A stretch of DNA of 64,000 bases, from assembly GCA_963710165.1 (NCBI GenBank), contig CAVPYZ010000002.1, positions 62,001-126,000 on the forward strand, written 5' to 3'. Origin of the DNA: JACKIP01 sp963710165. Lineage in GTDB: Bacteria; Pseudomonadota; Alphaproteobacteria; Micavibrionales; Micavibrionaceae. Of the stretch, positions 16,412 to 25,453 are shown one piece after another. Made by a program: the position numbers and the translations under genes. The notes beneath the pieces were generated by a model. That model ran no database searches. It was not told the DNA's origin and saw only the letters and a list, made by a program, of their open reading frames with translations. The number at the start of each line of letters is the position of its first letter. Position 1 is the stretch's first letter.

Positions 16412-17005
16412 TTATATTTTTCCTTTTAAGCAAATATTTAATAACTCTGGGAATGCATTTCCGTTCATATCGCTTTCACAAAAATGCCCATAGTTTTTAA
16501 AGAGATGAAACCTTACATCACTTAATGTCTCTTTAATTATATCAATAGATACATTAATTGATTCCATATCATTATCAGAATAAATCAAATGCGTATCTAT
16601 ACGCTTTGATAGGTTGGTATCAATATCAAAATCAAAAAAATCTTGCGGATTATTCAAGACTTCCTTGTCATGTTCTTTTAAAGGATTAAGCCAAGGCGCA
16701 ACCAAAACAAGACGTTTTGGAGTGACACTGTTTTCACTTAAATAACGTAATAAGAACCCTCCGCCACAGCTATGCCCTACTAAAATTGTTTCATTATTAA
16801 TTTCGTGCCGCTCAAACACATTTTTCCATGACAGATAGTCTGGCGCGTAAGCAAGTGGCATTTCAGGTGTTTGTGCCAAATAATGATTATGTATGAGGGC
16901 CCTTTGGAGCCATGGCAGCCAATGCCCATTTGAAGGAGAGGGATGTTCTAAACTAAAGTATTCTTCTTTGTCAGGAGTGCCGTGTAAAAGTATTGCCGTT
17001 TTCAT
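16412..17005 (-). CDS. Alpha/beta hydrolase, RBBP9/YdeN-like serine esterase
   Basis: Small alpha/beta hydrolase of 197 aa. The oxyanion segment is ILLHGTP, the nucleophile elbow is VGHSCGGG (Ser), the acid is in IYSDNDMES, and the histidine is in KNYGHFCESD, a complete triad in the usual order. The substrate is unknown. It sits between the cysteine desulfurase (two bases away) and the ferredoxin (directly abutting) on the same strand, so it belongs to their operon, though its link to Fe-S chemistry is unclear. Many alphaproteobacteria keep an alpha/beta hydrolase beside a desulfurase. Confidence 0.85.
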   Translation of the reverse strand: MKTAILLHGTPDKEEYFSLEHPSPSNGHWLPWLQRALIHNHYLAQTPEMPLAYAPDYLSWKNVFERHEINNETILVGHSCGGGFLLRYLSENSVTPKRLVLVAPWLNPLKEHDKEVLNNPQDFFDFDIDTNLSKRIDTHLIYSDNDMESINVSIDIIKETLSDVRFHLFKNYGHFCESDMNGNAFPELLNICLKGKI

Positions 17006-17007
17006 TA

Positions 17008-18129
17008 TTATGCTGTGACTCGTTTAATTATTCGTTCCGCCGCCGTCAGGAATTTATCAATATCTTCGCGTGTTGTACCCCAGCCGTAAGAGATACGCAA
17101 TGCGCCTTTCATGTCTTTATCGCTTGCGCCCATGGCTTTCAGTACATGACTTTCTGTGACTTTTCCGCTGGAACAGGCTGATCCGCTACTGATTGCAATG
17201 CCTTCCAAATCGAATGCAATAATCATGGTTTCTGCGCTGGCACCGGGGATGGAGCAACAGGTTGTATTGCAGATTCTATCCACGTTTTCACCATATATTA
17301 CAATATCTTGATGTATTTCTTTAAGTTTTGACTCTAAATATTTTTGAGTGTCATTAAGTTTTTGAAATTCGTCGATATTTTCTTTTGCGTGTTTTGCCGC
17401 TTCGCCAAAGCCAATAATTCCGGCCACATTTTCCGTTCCGGCACGCTTGCTTTTCTCCTGTCCACCGCCGGATAGCAGAACAGGGGCGGTGTTATCATTT
17501 GTCGTAATCAGCGCGCCAACCCCCTGCGGCCCGCCGATTTTATGAGACGAAATTGTCATGTAATCCGCATTTAACAGAAACAGATTAACCGGAATACGCC
17601 CGACAGCTTGGGTGGCATCGGTATGAAATTTTATACCGCGCATATGGCAAATTTCGATCATTTCCTTTATGGGCTGAATCACACCTGTTTCATTATTCAC
17701 CATCATAACAGAAACAAGTGACGGCGGCGGCGGACGACCGATCAACTCTTCAAAGTAATTAAGATCAATGACACCGTCTTTTGTCACGTGCAACATATGA
17801 TGGCCGTGTTCCAGCTCTATAATACAAGGATGCTCAATCGGGGAGATTAAAATGCCTTGCTGTTTATATGCTTTGATAATGCTGTTATTGCCTTCGGTTG
17901 CGCCGCTATTAAATATGACATTTTCGCTATTTCCTCCGACAAGTTCCGCCACATGGCTTCGCGCTGTTTCGATATATTTTCTGGCATCTCTGCCATAATT
18001 ATGAATGGAGGAGGCGTTACCTGTAACATCCAGCGCGTTGATCAGCGCATCCTTCACGCCGGGGCGTAAGGGGGCTGTTGCATTATAATCCAGATAGACG
18101 GTCTTTCTCATATGAACAGACAGTAGCAT
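17008..18129 (-). CDS. Cysteine desulfurase, NifS/IscS-like
   Basis: PLP enzyme that takes sulfur from cysteine for Fe-S clusters and tRNA thiolation. N-terminal YLDYNATAPLRP, GATEGNN, HTDATQAVG, the PLP lysine in ISSHKIGGPQGVG, and the active-site loop SSGSACSSGKVTESHVL are all present. Length 373 aa from the ATG at 18129, or 367 from ATG 18111 (MRKTVYLDYN), which starts closer to the family consensus; neither has a good ribosome site. It is first in an operon with the esterase and ferredoxin, and divergent from the COG2945 hydrolase. Confidence 0.93.
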   Translation of the reverse strand: MLLSVHMRKTVYLDYNATAPLRPGVKDALINALDVTGNASSIHNYGRDARKYIETARSHVAELVGGNSENVIFNSGATEGNNSIIKAYKQQGILISPIEHPCIIELEHGHHMLHVTKDGVIDLNYFEELIGRPPPPSLVSVMMVNNETGVIQPIKEMIEICHMRGIKFHTDATQAVGRIPVNLFLLNADYMTISSHKIGGPQGVGALITTNDNTAPVLLSGGGQEKSKRAGTENVAGIIGFGEAAKHAKENIDEFQKLNDTQKYLESKLKEIHQDIVIYGENVDRICNTTCCSIPGASAETMIIAFDLEGIAISSGSACSSGKVTESHVLKAMGASDKDMKGALRISYGWGTTREDIDKFLTAAERIIKRVTA

Positions 18130-18341
18130 TTTTTCTTAAAAAAGAAAGGATTTACAATCGTTTGCGTCTGCCTTCGCAAGAAAAAAATAGACAAATCAAT
18201 CCTATATGCGCTAAAACACTTGAAGCGATTTTATCATGAAGAAATGCAAAATTTGCAAAACAGCATTCGAATCAGATAAAACTGGCTTAACACAAAGAGG
18301 GTTAAGTAAATATACTGACCAACCATTACAAAGGGGTATTT

Positions 18342-19031
18342 ATGCCAGATATTATCATTCCCGGCCCATCCGGACGACTAGAGGGCCGTTATTACCATTC
18401 AAAGCAACCTGACGCGCCACTTGCGCTGATATTGCATCCTGACCCGGCACGTGGCGGAACCATGAATAACCGCATTACATTCGAATTATTTCAAGCGTTT
18501 GTAGCGCGTGGTTTTTCGACCCTGCGCTTTAACTTTCGCGGCGTTGGCAAATCACAAGGTACATATGACCGCGGTGAAGGCGAACTAAGCGACGCGGCAT
18601 CTGCGCTGGACTGGATGCAGGACTTGAACAAAAATGCGCCCTATATGTGGGTTGCAGGCTTTTCTTTCGGTGCATGGATCGGTATGCAACTGTTAATGCG
18701 CCGTCCTGAAATTCGCGGATTTATCTCTGCGTCACTGCCAACGAATGAATATGACTTTACATTCCTCGCTCCATGCCCGTCTTCCGGGTTAATTATTCAC
18801 GGTGGTGCAGATACACTTGTCCCACGTGACAGCGTTGATGACATGGTCGATAAGGTCCAGTTGCAAAAAGGTATGGAAATTGATTACCGCGTTGTCTCTG
18901 GGGCTAATCATTTTTTCCATAATTCATGTGATGAAATGCTGATCAACATCCACGATCATCTCAATCACGCAGGCGGCGGCAACCAAATGCCCGTTGAAAT
19001 GCTGATGAATAGAGAAGGTGTTGCGGCTTAA
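18342..19031 (+). CDS. Alpha/beta hydrolase, COG2945 family
   Basis: Hydrolase of 229 aa with family landmarks: start MPDIIIPGPSGRLEGRYY, ILHPDPARGGTMNN (oxyanion region), LRFNFRGVGKSQG, nucleophile elbow GFSFGAWIG (Ser), IHGGADTLVP (Asp) and SGANHFFH (His). The exact substrate is unknown; members are soluble esterase-like enzymes. It is transcribed away from the cysteine desulfurase, a pairing common in alphaproteobacteria. A strong terminator follows at 19058. AAAGGGG lies upstream of the ATG. Confidence 0.85.
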   Translation: MPDIIIPGPSGRLEGRYYHSKQPDAPLALILHPDPARGGTMNNRITFELFQAFVARGFSTLRFNFRGVGKSQGTYDRGEGELSDAASALDWMQDLNKNAPYMWVAGFSFGAWIGMQLLMRRPEIRGFISASLPTNEYDFTFLAPCPSSGLIIHGGADTLVPRDSVDDMVDKVQLQKGMEIDYRVVSGANHFFHNSCDEMLINIHDHLNHAGGGNQMPVEMLMNREGVAA

Positions 19032-19057
19032 TCGCCATATTTTTAAATAAAATTAGT

Positions 19058-19087
19058 AAAGGCGGTATCTAATGACCGCCTTTTTTT
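19058..19087 (+). terminator. Rho-independent terminator after the COG2945 hydrolase
   Basis: AAAGGCGGT pairs with ACCGCCTTT around an eight-base loop and is followed by a run of T. It lies between convergent genes and mainly serves the plus strand; the minus strand has only a short T tract. Confidence 0.85.
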
Positions 19088-19089
19088 AA

Positions 19090-19557
19090 TTATAGTTCCT
19101 TTAAAGCTTCCAAAACATCTTCTGCATGCCCTGGAACTTTAACCTTGCGCCAAACTTGAGCGATTTTAGCTTCTTTATCGATCAGGAATGTTGCGCGCTC
19201 AATACCCATATACTTTTTGCCATACATTGATTTTTCAACCCAAACGCCGTAAACATTACAGACATCGCCGTTTTCATCGGAGCCTAATGTAAAATCCAGA
19301 TTATATTTTTCTTTGAATTTATCATGCTTTGCGGGTTTGTCTTTTGACACGCCAATGACAACCGCGGTTTCTGTTTTGAACTGCGGCAGGTTTTCCTGAA
19401 ACGCGCAGGCCTCTTTGGTACAGCCGGGCGTGTCGTCCTTGGGGTAAAAATATAAAATAACGTTCTGCCCGCCCAGATCGGATAGCTTGATTGTTCCATT
19501 ACTGTCTGTCGGCATGTTGAAATCGGGGGCAACATCACCTATTTTTAATTCAGTCAT
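19090..19557 (-). CDS. bcp: Peroxiredoxin, Bcp/PrxQ type
   Basis: Thiol peroxidase that reduces hydrogen and organic peroxides. The start is ATG 19557 (MTELKIGDVAPDF), seven bases after AAGGA; the in-frame codons upstream do not belong to the family. The catalytic motif is YPKDDTPGCTKEACAF, with the peroxidatic Cys in PGC and the resolving Cys five residues later. Arg in ERATFLID completes the site. Length 155 aa. It is divergent from the large AsmA-like gene. Confidence 0.95.
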   Translation of the reverse strand: MTELKIGDVAPDFNMPTDSNGTIKLSDLGGQNVILYFYPKDDTPGCTKEACAFQENLPQFKTETAVVIGVSKDKPAKHDKFKEKYNLDFTLGSDENGDVCNVYGVWVEKSMYGKKYMGIERATFLIDKEAKIAQVWRKVKVPGHAEDVLEALKEL

Positions 19558-19597
19558 AAAGATATCCTTCTGTTTTTGTGTATAATCATTTAAAGAG

Positions 19598-22500
19598 ATG
19601 GGGAAGATACGTTCTGTAATCAAGTCAAAATTAATGTCCCAAGAAAAACCAAATCCCGGTATTAAAATGCCGAAACGCAAATTTCATAAAACGCGCAAGA
19701 TATGCGGCGTTAGCGTGAAATTATTTCTGGAGATTTTTCTGGTCTCCCTGATGTTGCTCTTAATTGCGGCGGGTGCGCTAATTTACAATTTATCTAAAGA
19801 TAATCTGGATATTGAATTTGTGCGGGAACATCTGGAAGAAACCATTAATGCGGAAATTGCGCCAAATAAGATCTCTGTCGGAGAGTTGGATATCAACTGG
19901 GTTAATATTTTTGATCGTCCGGTATTTGAAATCAGCGATTTTTCTTTTTTGAATGTGAATGATGAAGAGCTTTTATCTTTTGAGGATTTAACTTTTACGC
20001 TTTCCAGATCAAAAATGTTGATAGGGGAATTCTTACCAAGAGAGATTATCGCGCGCGGTGTGGACTTACACTTTGTCAAAAAAGAAGATGGCGCGGTTCA
20101 ACTGGGCTTTGTTGCCGGCCCCAGTTTGAAAATTTATCAGCCGGGTGATGGTGATGGGGAGGCATTCGATATTAGTCTCGATCAACTTCACCAAACTTAT
20201 TTACAGCCAGTCTTTGAAGCAGGATTTTTGCGCGGCTTGAAAAAACTGGAAATTTTGAATTCCGCTGTCGTTTTTGAAGATATTCCCAAAAATTACGCCC
20301 TGTCGTTTCCTGATATCAATGCGATATTTAAGCCGGACGAAAAAAGGTATGCGCTTAATCTGGATATGCAGGTTCAAAACGGTAAAGATCGCGATCTGCT
20401 CCAGCTTGGGTTGTTATATGACGTAAATTTTGACGAGCTTCAGACCTCCCTCGCAACGCAAAATTTTAATCCGTTTCTCTGGGCCTCCTTATTTGATTTT
20501 GACAGCATAAATGCAGAAAACTCCCACGTTAAAATTGATAGCCAGATACAAGCCACATTCGATAATAGGCTGAATTTTCAGGGCGTAGAGGTACAGAGTG
20601 AAACGCTGTCGGGTGTTTTGGATATACCCATTTTGTATGATCAGCCAGTAGAGTTCGAGCGCCTAGCCCTGAACGGTTTTTTCAATCGTAGTACGCTGAC
20701 ATTTGATTTAAAGCAAAGCATTTTGCAAGCATATGGCGTGAAAATTGATCTAGACGGCAGCGTACCATTATTTTTTGATAAGGTGGAGGCATATGACATC
20801 CCACTGGAATTCCGCATTGAGGAATTCAATGTGCCCATTCCTGAAAAAGCCTTTCCTGACAGATTTGAAGATAAACCGCTCTATGAATGGCTGACTCAGA
20901 AACTTGAAAAAGGGACTGTCAAAAATTTGAAAATGGCGCTGGATTTATCCGTTTTAAAAACAGATGAGGCATCTGAGCCCCAATGGAAAGGCAAGATTAA
21001 AAAGCTGTTAGGGTCATTTGATTTTGAAGATGTTACCGCAATCTATAAATCCACGATGGTGCCTGTTTCCAACGTATCGGGGCGCGCTGTGATTGATTCC
21101 GTGCCTGATACGTTCACAGTTATCGCTGAAACCGGCAATCTTGATGACCTAAATCTTCGTAATATAGATTTAGAGATAACCGATGTTTTGAAGAAGAAAA
21201 AAGGCATAATGGATTTAACGTTCAATATGAACGGCAAGCTGAAAGACGGTTTTGCCTTTCTTGCGCGGGAGCCAATCAGCCTTGATAAGAAAATCAAGTT
21301 TGACCGAAAACTGGTTCAGGGCGATGCGGATTTATTGATTAATATTATAAAATCGACGCGTAAAAACGTTCCTCTGGAAGAGATAAAAATCGATGTCACA
21401 GGCACGTTGAAAAATCTGCTTATTCCCAAGCTGGTAAAGGATATGGATATATCTGCGGATGTGATGAACTTTTCCGTAAAAGATATGTTGATGCGCGCCA
21501 ACGGTATAGGTCGCATAGCGGGTCGAGAAGGTGTTTTCAATTGGCAACAATATATGAAGGCAGACGGTAAGCCATTTAAAATGAAGGTTGATGCCAATCT
21601 TCTGTCCGACGTGAATTTACGCCAGCAATTTGGTGTGAAACTGGATCAGTTTTTAACGGGGCAGGTGGGGCTTGATTTAAAATATATCTCGCAACCCGAT
21701 AATTCTGCACGCGTTTCGGTCACGGCGGATCTAACACCAGCGCAGCTTCATTTCGATGCGCTCGGTTATCAAAAACCTTCCGGTGAGAAGGCCTCTGCGC
21801 TTCTTGATCTGAATTTAGCTAATAACAAATTGGCGAGTGTAAACGGGCTGTCTCTTCAAGCGCCGCAATTGGACATTAAAAATGCAAGCTTGACCTTTAA
21901 TAACGGCGCATTGAAAGAGGGGCATTTCAAACAAACAAAAATAGGTGAGAGCGATATTTCTGTGCATCTTATCAATGAAACCCCGCAGCGTATGAAGCTG
22001 GATATAAAAGGGCAACGTTTTGATGCCAGACCGCTTCTGGGCAATAAAGAGAAGAAAGATTATAGCGGCCCTGCGATCAATGCCTTTATGGAGGTTGATG
22101 AAATTCTAACGCATGAAGACGAAAAAATTACACAATCAAAAGTGTTTTTTAGCCGCACAACCAACGGCGATATAGCGCAGTTTGAAATGGATGGTAAAAG
22201 CGGCGACGGTAATGTTTATGTGCGTTATAAACCGGGTGCAGACGGGCGTCCCGAATTAAATGCTGAATTTAGCGATGCAGGCGCTGCTTTGCGGGCATTG
22301 GGGCTGTATAAAAATCTGCGTGGCGGTCGGATGATTATCAGCGGAACATCATCGGATCAGGTATGGGCAGGTAATATCAACGGTCGTTTTCTTCTACAAG
22401 ACTTTTCCGTCAGAAACGCGCCTGTACTTGCCAAGCTTATCAATGCGATGAGTTTGACAGGCATAGGGCAACTTTTAAATAATGACGGTGTTGTGTTTTC

Positions 22501-22843
22501 CAGGCTTGGTGCGGATTTTAAGTGGACGACGCGCCCTGACGGTGCATTAATCCGCGTTCGTGACGGACGCACATCCGGTTCAGAATTGGGGCTAACGTTT
22601 GAGGGCACAATTGACCGTGCGACGCAAACCCTGAATATGGACGGTACAATCGTTCCTGCTTCGACTCTCAATAATTTGATTGGTGATATTCCGCTTTTGG
22701 GGCCATTAATAACGGGGGGTACGGGTGCGCTTATTGCGGCAACATACACAATAAAAGGTCCATATAAAAACCCCGAAGTGCGTATTAATCCTTTATCCGC
22801 TCTTGCGCCGGGTATTGTTCGAAAGATTTTATTTGAAGACTAA
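19598..22843 (+). CDS. Large AsmA/YhdP-like envelope protein (DUF3971 type)
   Basis: A 1081 aa protein with one N-terminal membrane anchor (LFLEIFLVSLMLLLIAAGALIY) and a long periplasmic beta-rich body. The C-terminal part (SGTSSDQVWAGNINGRFLLQDFSVRNAPVLAKLINAM, GTIVPASTLNNLIGDIPLLG, AATYTIKGPYKNPEVRINPLSALAPGI) is the AsmA-like C-terminal region of the DUF3971/YhdP group. That group forms bridge-like conduits thought to carry phospholipids between inner and outer membrane. The start is uncertain: ATGs at 19598, 19634 and 19667 are all in frame and none has a strong ribosome site. 19634 would leave more room for the divergent bcp promoter. Confidence 0.85.
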   Translation: MGKIRSVIKSKLMSQEKPNPGIKMPKRKFHKTRKICGVSVKLFLEIFLVSLMLLLIAAGALIYNLSKDNLDIEFVREHLEETINAEIAPNKISVGELDINWVNIFDRPVFEISDFSFLNVNDEELLSFEDLTFTLSRSKMLIGEFLPREIIARGVDLHFVKKEDGAVQLGFVAGPSLKIYQPGDGDGEAFDISLDQLHQTYLQPVFEAGFLRGLKKLEILNSAVVFEDIPKNYALSFPDINAIFKPDEKRYALNLDMQVQNGKDRDLLQLGLLYDVNFDELQTSLATQNFNPFLWASLFDFDSINAENSHVKIDSQIQATFDNRLNFQGVEVQSETLSGVLDIPILYDQPVEFERLALNGFFNRSTLTFDLKQSILQAYGVKIDLDGSVPLFFDKVEAYDIPLEFRIEEFNVPIPEKAFPDRFEDKPLYEWLTQKLEKGTVKNLKMALDLSVLKTDEASEPQWKGKIKKLLGSFDFEDVTAIYKSTMVPVSNVSGRAVIDSVPDTFTVIAETGNLDDLNLRNIDLEITDVLKKKKGIMDLTFNMNGKLKDGFAFLAREPISLDKKIKFDRKLVQGDADLLINIIKSTRKNVPLEEIKIDVTGTLKNLLIPKLVKDMDISADVMNFSVKDMLMRANGIGRIAGREGVFNWQQYMKADGKPFKMKVDANLLSDVNLRQQFGVKLDQFLTGQVGLDLKYISQPDNSARVSVTADLTPAQLHFDALGYQKPSGEKASALLDLNLANNKLASVNGLSLQAPQLDIKNASLTFNNGALKEGHFKQTKIGESDISVHLINETPQRMKLDIKGQRFDARPLLGNKEKKDYSGPAINAFMEVDEILTHEDEKITQSKVFFSRTTNGDIAQFEMDGKSGDGNVYVRYKPGADGRPELNAEFSDAGAALRALGLYKNLRGGRMIISGTSSDQVWAGNINGRFLLQDFSVRNAPVLAKLINAMSLTGIGQLLNNDGVVFSRLGADFKWTTRPDGALIRVRDGRTSGSELGLTFEGTIDRATQTLNMDGTIVPASTLNNLIGDIPLLGPLITGGTGALIAATYTIKGPYKNPEVRINPLSALAPGIVRKILFED

Positions 22844-22892
22844 GAAAAAACGTTATATGTGTATCTATGCAATTTAAACATAGGAGATATGA

Positions 22893-23147
22893 TTGACTGT
22901 TTTTGTTCTTGCATCTGATATAATAGCCTCAAAAATTGGTGGCCCGAAAACTTATGAAGTGACAAGCCCAGAAGGCACGTTTCGTGTCGAGGGCGTTGCC
23001 ACATCACCCGATCCGGATCGAAAAGTCGCGAGTGATACACGGGTCGTTGCAGAAGGTGAGCATGTAAAATTTATAAGTACCAATCAAAGGCGCTTAGAAG
23101 AAGATCCCGCTTACTCTAACGTTGTTGCGCCTTCCTTAGAATTCTAA
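22893..23147 (+). CDS. Hypothetical protein, 84 aa
   Basis: Begins with TTG at 22893, preceded by TAGGAGA at good distance, so the start is fairly secure. Sequence begins MTVFVLASDIIASKIGG and contains TYEVTSPEGTFRVEG, suggesting a small beta-strand fold. It has no signal peptide, cysteines or membrane segment. Not recognised. It lies between the AsmA-like gene and ilvA on the same strand. Confidence 0.55.
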   Translation: MTVFVLASDIIASKIGGPKTYEVTSPEGTFRVEGVATSPDPDRKVASDTRVVAEGEHVKFISTNQRRLEEDPAYSNVVAPSLEF

Positions 23148-23192
23148 TTATTATTCTGGACATTATCTGTAAATATATGCAGTTTTGACGTC

Positions 23193-24722
23193 ATGAATAA
23201 AAAACTCCACGATCAATTAGTCGAAGAAATCCTTCGTGCGCGGGAGCGGGTTTATCACGTTAATCCCGCCACACCTCTTGATAAGGTTAAAATTAGAGAC
23301 ATTGACGCAGAGGTTTATTTAAAACGCGAAGATTTATCAGCGATTAAAGCCTATAAATGGCGCGGCGCATATAATGCAATTTCCATGTTGAGTGATGAGC
23401 AAAAGAAAAAGCCTATCATTGCCGCATCTGCCGGAAACCACGCACAGGGTGTTGCTCTTGCTTGTAAAAAACTGGGGCTGAAAGCTAAAATCTATATGCC
23501 GCTTTCGACGCCTCTTATGAAACAGAATTCTGTGAAGCAGCATGGCGGTGAAAATGTAAAAATTGTTCTGGTTGGTGATTCCTACAGTGACACAGCCGAA
23601 GCGGCAAAAAAGGAAGTCGATAAGAAAGGCGCGCCTTTCATTCATCCGTTCGACAATATTTACACTATTGCGGGACAGGCAACGATTGCGGATGAACTGG
23701 TTCTATCAGGTGAAGGGCCATTTGATTTTTGTTTTATTGCGATTGGTGGCGGCGGTATGGCATCAGGAATGTCAAAATGGTTACGCATCCACTATCCTGA
23801 TATAAAAATTATTGGCGTTGAGGGCGAGGGGCAGGCGAGCATGAAAGCCTCCTTCGATGCAGGCAAGATTGTTAATCTGGACGAAGTTGATACTTTTTGT
23901 GACGGGACAGCCGTAAAACAACCGGGCGAGTTAACCTATGCCATTTGTAAAGATACTCTGGACGATATTATAACCGTTACAAATGATGAAATCTGCGCCG
24001 CGATAGAAACGACGTGGGAAGTCGGTCGCTTTATCCCTGAGCCATCGGGCGCGATGGGGCTCGCTGGATTGATGAAATATTCACAGCAACATCCCAAAAA
24101 GATTAAAGGCAAAAAGCTTGTCACCCCTATTTGCGGGGCGAATATGGATTTCTCTAAGTTGCGGCTTATTTCTGCCAATTCGGGTGTCGGTGCCAATCGC
24201 CAGCATTATCTGCGTTTTTCTTTGTCTGAAACATCAGGCAGCCTTTTGGATATTCTGAAAGACAATTTCGCTGATGTGGATGTGCACGCCTTTCAATATG
24301 GCAAAATATCCGAAGATATGGCGTTTCCCGTCATCGGGTTTCAGTCAAGTCGTGAAGAATGGATACAGATTTTAAAAGATTTGAAGAAAAACAAAATACG
24401 TTTTGAGGACGTGACAAAGGCACCTGATATTCAGTTTCGCGTGATAAACTATAATGCCCATCTGTTTAAAAACCCTGTCTTCCTAAATGTAAATTTCCCT
24501 GAAAGAGCAGGGGCGTTACGCGACCTTCTTAAGCTGACATCTAAAGTATCGAATGTGTGCTATTTTAACTATTTCTATACAGGGGAAATGTTCGGTCGCG
24601 CGCTGATGGGGTTTGAATTCGAAAAGCCCGAGAATGAACAAAAATTCTTTAAAGCGATTGATAAAATGGGACTGCGTTACTCACGTATTGAAGGCGAGAT
24701 TTTGCAAAGAATGATTTTATAA
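23193..24722 (+). CDS. ilvA: Threonine ammonia-lyase (threonine deaminase), biosynthetic type
   Basis: PLP enzyme converting threonine to 2-oxobutyrate and ammonia, the entry step to isoleucine. The N-terminal catalytic domain shows KREDLSAIKAYKWRGAYNA (PLP lysine in YKWRGA), SAGNHAQGVAL and the phosphate-binding GGGGMASG. The C-terminal third contains ACT-like regulatory repeats (RFSLSETSGSLLDILKDNF and VNFPERAGALRDLLKL), so feedback inhibition by isoleucine is expected. Length 509 aa is normal for the regulated form. It faces ridA, whose product clears the enamine intermediate released by this enzyme. Confidence 0.95.
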   Translation: MNKKLHDQLVEEILRARERVYHVNPATPLDKVKIRDIDAEVYLKREDLSAIKAYKWRGAYNAISMLSDEQKKKPIIAASAGNHAQGVALACKKLGLKAKIYMPLSTPLMKQNSVKQHGGENVKIVLVGDSYSDTAEAAKKEVDKKGAPFIHPFDNIYTIAGQATIADELVLSGEGPFDFCFIAIGGGGMASGMSKWLRIHYPDIKIIGVEGEGQASMKASFDAGKIVNLDEVDTFCDGTAVKQPGELTYAICKDTLDDIITVTNDEICAAIETTWEVGRFIPEPSGAMGLAGLMKYSQQHPKKIKGKKLVTPICGANMDFSKLRLISANSGVGANRQHYLRFSLSETSGSLLDILKDNFADVDVHAFQYGKISEDMAFPVIGFQSSREEWIQILKDLKKNKIRFEDVTKAPDIQFRVINYNAHLFKNPVFLNVNFPERAGALRDLLKLTSKVSNVCYFNYFYTGEMFGRALMGFEFEKPENEQKFFKAIDKMGLRYSRIEGEILQRMIL

Positions 24723-24732
24723 AAATTTAAGT

Positions 24733-24790
24733 GTCATCCCGACCAACGCGGAGGGATCCGGCCAGATCCATCGGCTACGCTCAAGATGAC
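24733..24790. repeat. Palindromic element, family B copy 1
   Basis: 58 bases starting GTCATCCCGACC and ending CTCAAGATGAC, with inner GGATCCGG and CCAGATCC arms and a CGGCTACGCT segment. The second copy at 25239-25296 has the same length and only a few differences. It lies between the convergent ilvA and ridA, where the hairpin could also act as a terminator. Confidence 0.85.
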
Positions 24791-24797
24791 AGAAAAC

Positions 24798-25178
24798 TTA
24801 TTTAACCGCGCCAACGGCATCGGCGGCAATTTTATAATCCAGTGGCAGGCCGCTAACTTCGATTACCGTTCGGGCAGGTTTGTTTTCTGAACTGAAAAAC
24901 TCTTCATAGATTTTATTGACCTCTGCGCCTTGCGACAGATCGGTTGTATAGATTGTCACCTGCATACAATGATTAAGATCGCTTCCAGCGTCCTCAAGAA
25001 TGGCTTTAATATTCTCAAGAACCTGTTTTAATTGATCAGGAAGCGACAGATCGGGCTGGTGTTGTTTTTCAGGCTTCACCGCAATCTGCATGGCAACTTG
25101 AATAATACCGTTATGCTCAACAGCTTGTGAATAGGGACCAAGAGGGGCGGGGGCGTTGTCTGTTTGAATATGTTTCAT
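24798..25178 (-). CDS. ridA: RidA-family enamine/imine deaminase
   Basis: Hydrolyses reactive enamines and imines such as 2-aminocrotonate and 2-aminoacrylate produced by PLP dehydratases. The 126 aa length, LGPYSQAVEHNG at the start, QVLENIKAILEDAGSDL, and the catalytic Arg in PARTVIEVSGLP are all family features. Its position facing ilvA fits its role of protecting PLP enzymes from the intermediate of threonine deamination. Confidence 0.93.
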   Translation of the reverse strand: MKHIQTDNAPAPLGPYSQAVEHNGIIQVAMQIAVKPEKQHQPDLSLPDQLKQVLENIKAILEDAGSDLNHCMQVTIYTTDLSQGAEVNKIYEEFFSSENKPARTVIEVSGLPLDYKIAADAVGAVK

Positions 25179-25238
25179 AAAAATGATTTAGGGTGTCACC
25201 TTGACTTAGCAAACATTTATTTAGAAAACGAATAATTT

Positions 25239-25296
25239 GTCATCCCGACCAACGTGGAAGGATCTGGCTAGATCCTACGGCTACGCTCAGGATGAC
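25239..25296. repeat. Palindromic element, family B copy 2
   Basis: 58 bases, GTCATCCCGACC to CTCAGGATGAC, nearly the same as copy 1 at 24733. It sits in the ridA-tyrS gap next to two other palindromes. Confidence 0.85.
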
Positions 25297-25314
25297 ATCT
25301 CAGAATTGTTAGGC

Positions 25315-25351
25315 GTCATTCTGAACTTAGTGTTTCTAAACTCAAAATAAC
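25315..25351. repeat. Imperfect hairpin, possibly an eroded third element
   Basis: GTCATTCTGAACTTAG (25315-25330) and CTAAACTCAAAATAAC (25336-25351) form inverted arms round a five-base loop. The arms differ at only four positions, all transitions that leave G-U pairs in RNA. The GTCATTCTGA end resembles the ends of families A and B. Only this copy is seen. Confidence 0.55.
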
Positions 25352-25362
25352 AATAAGTATAT

Positions 25363-25443
25363 GTCATTGCGCGAAGCGAAGCGACGAAGCAATCTAATAT
25401 GATGCCATAGATTGCCGCGCTCCTGATAGTCGCTCGTAATGAC
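25363..25443. repeat. Palindromic element, family A copy 2
   Basis: 81 bases from GTCATTGCGCGAAGCG to CGCTCGTAATGAC with inner arms AGCAATCTA and TAGATTGC. It ends about ten bases from the tyrS stop codon and may serve as its transcript end. Confidence 0.85.
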
Positions 25444-25453
25444 GATTATTTAA

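Noticed and set aside
18236..18412. 59-codon ORF starting MKKCKICKTAF upstream of the COG2945 hydrolase
   Set aside because: The CxxC start is suggestive of a zinc knuckle, but the second half runs through the well-supported hydrolase start in another frame, and no ribosome site is present.
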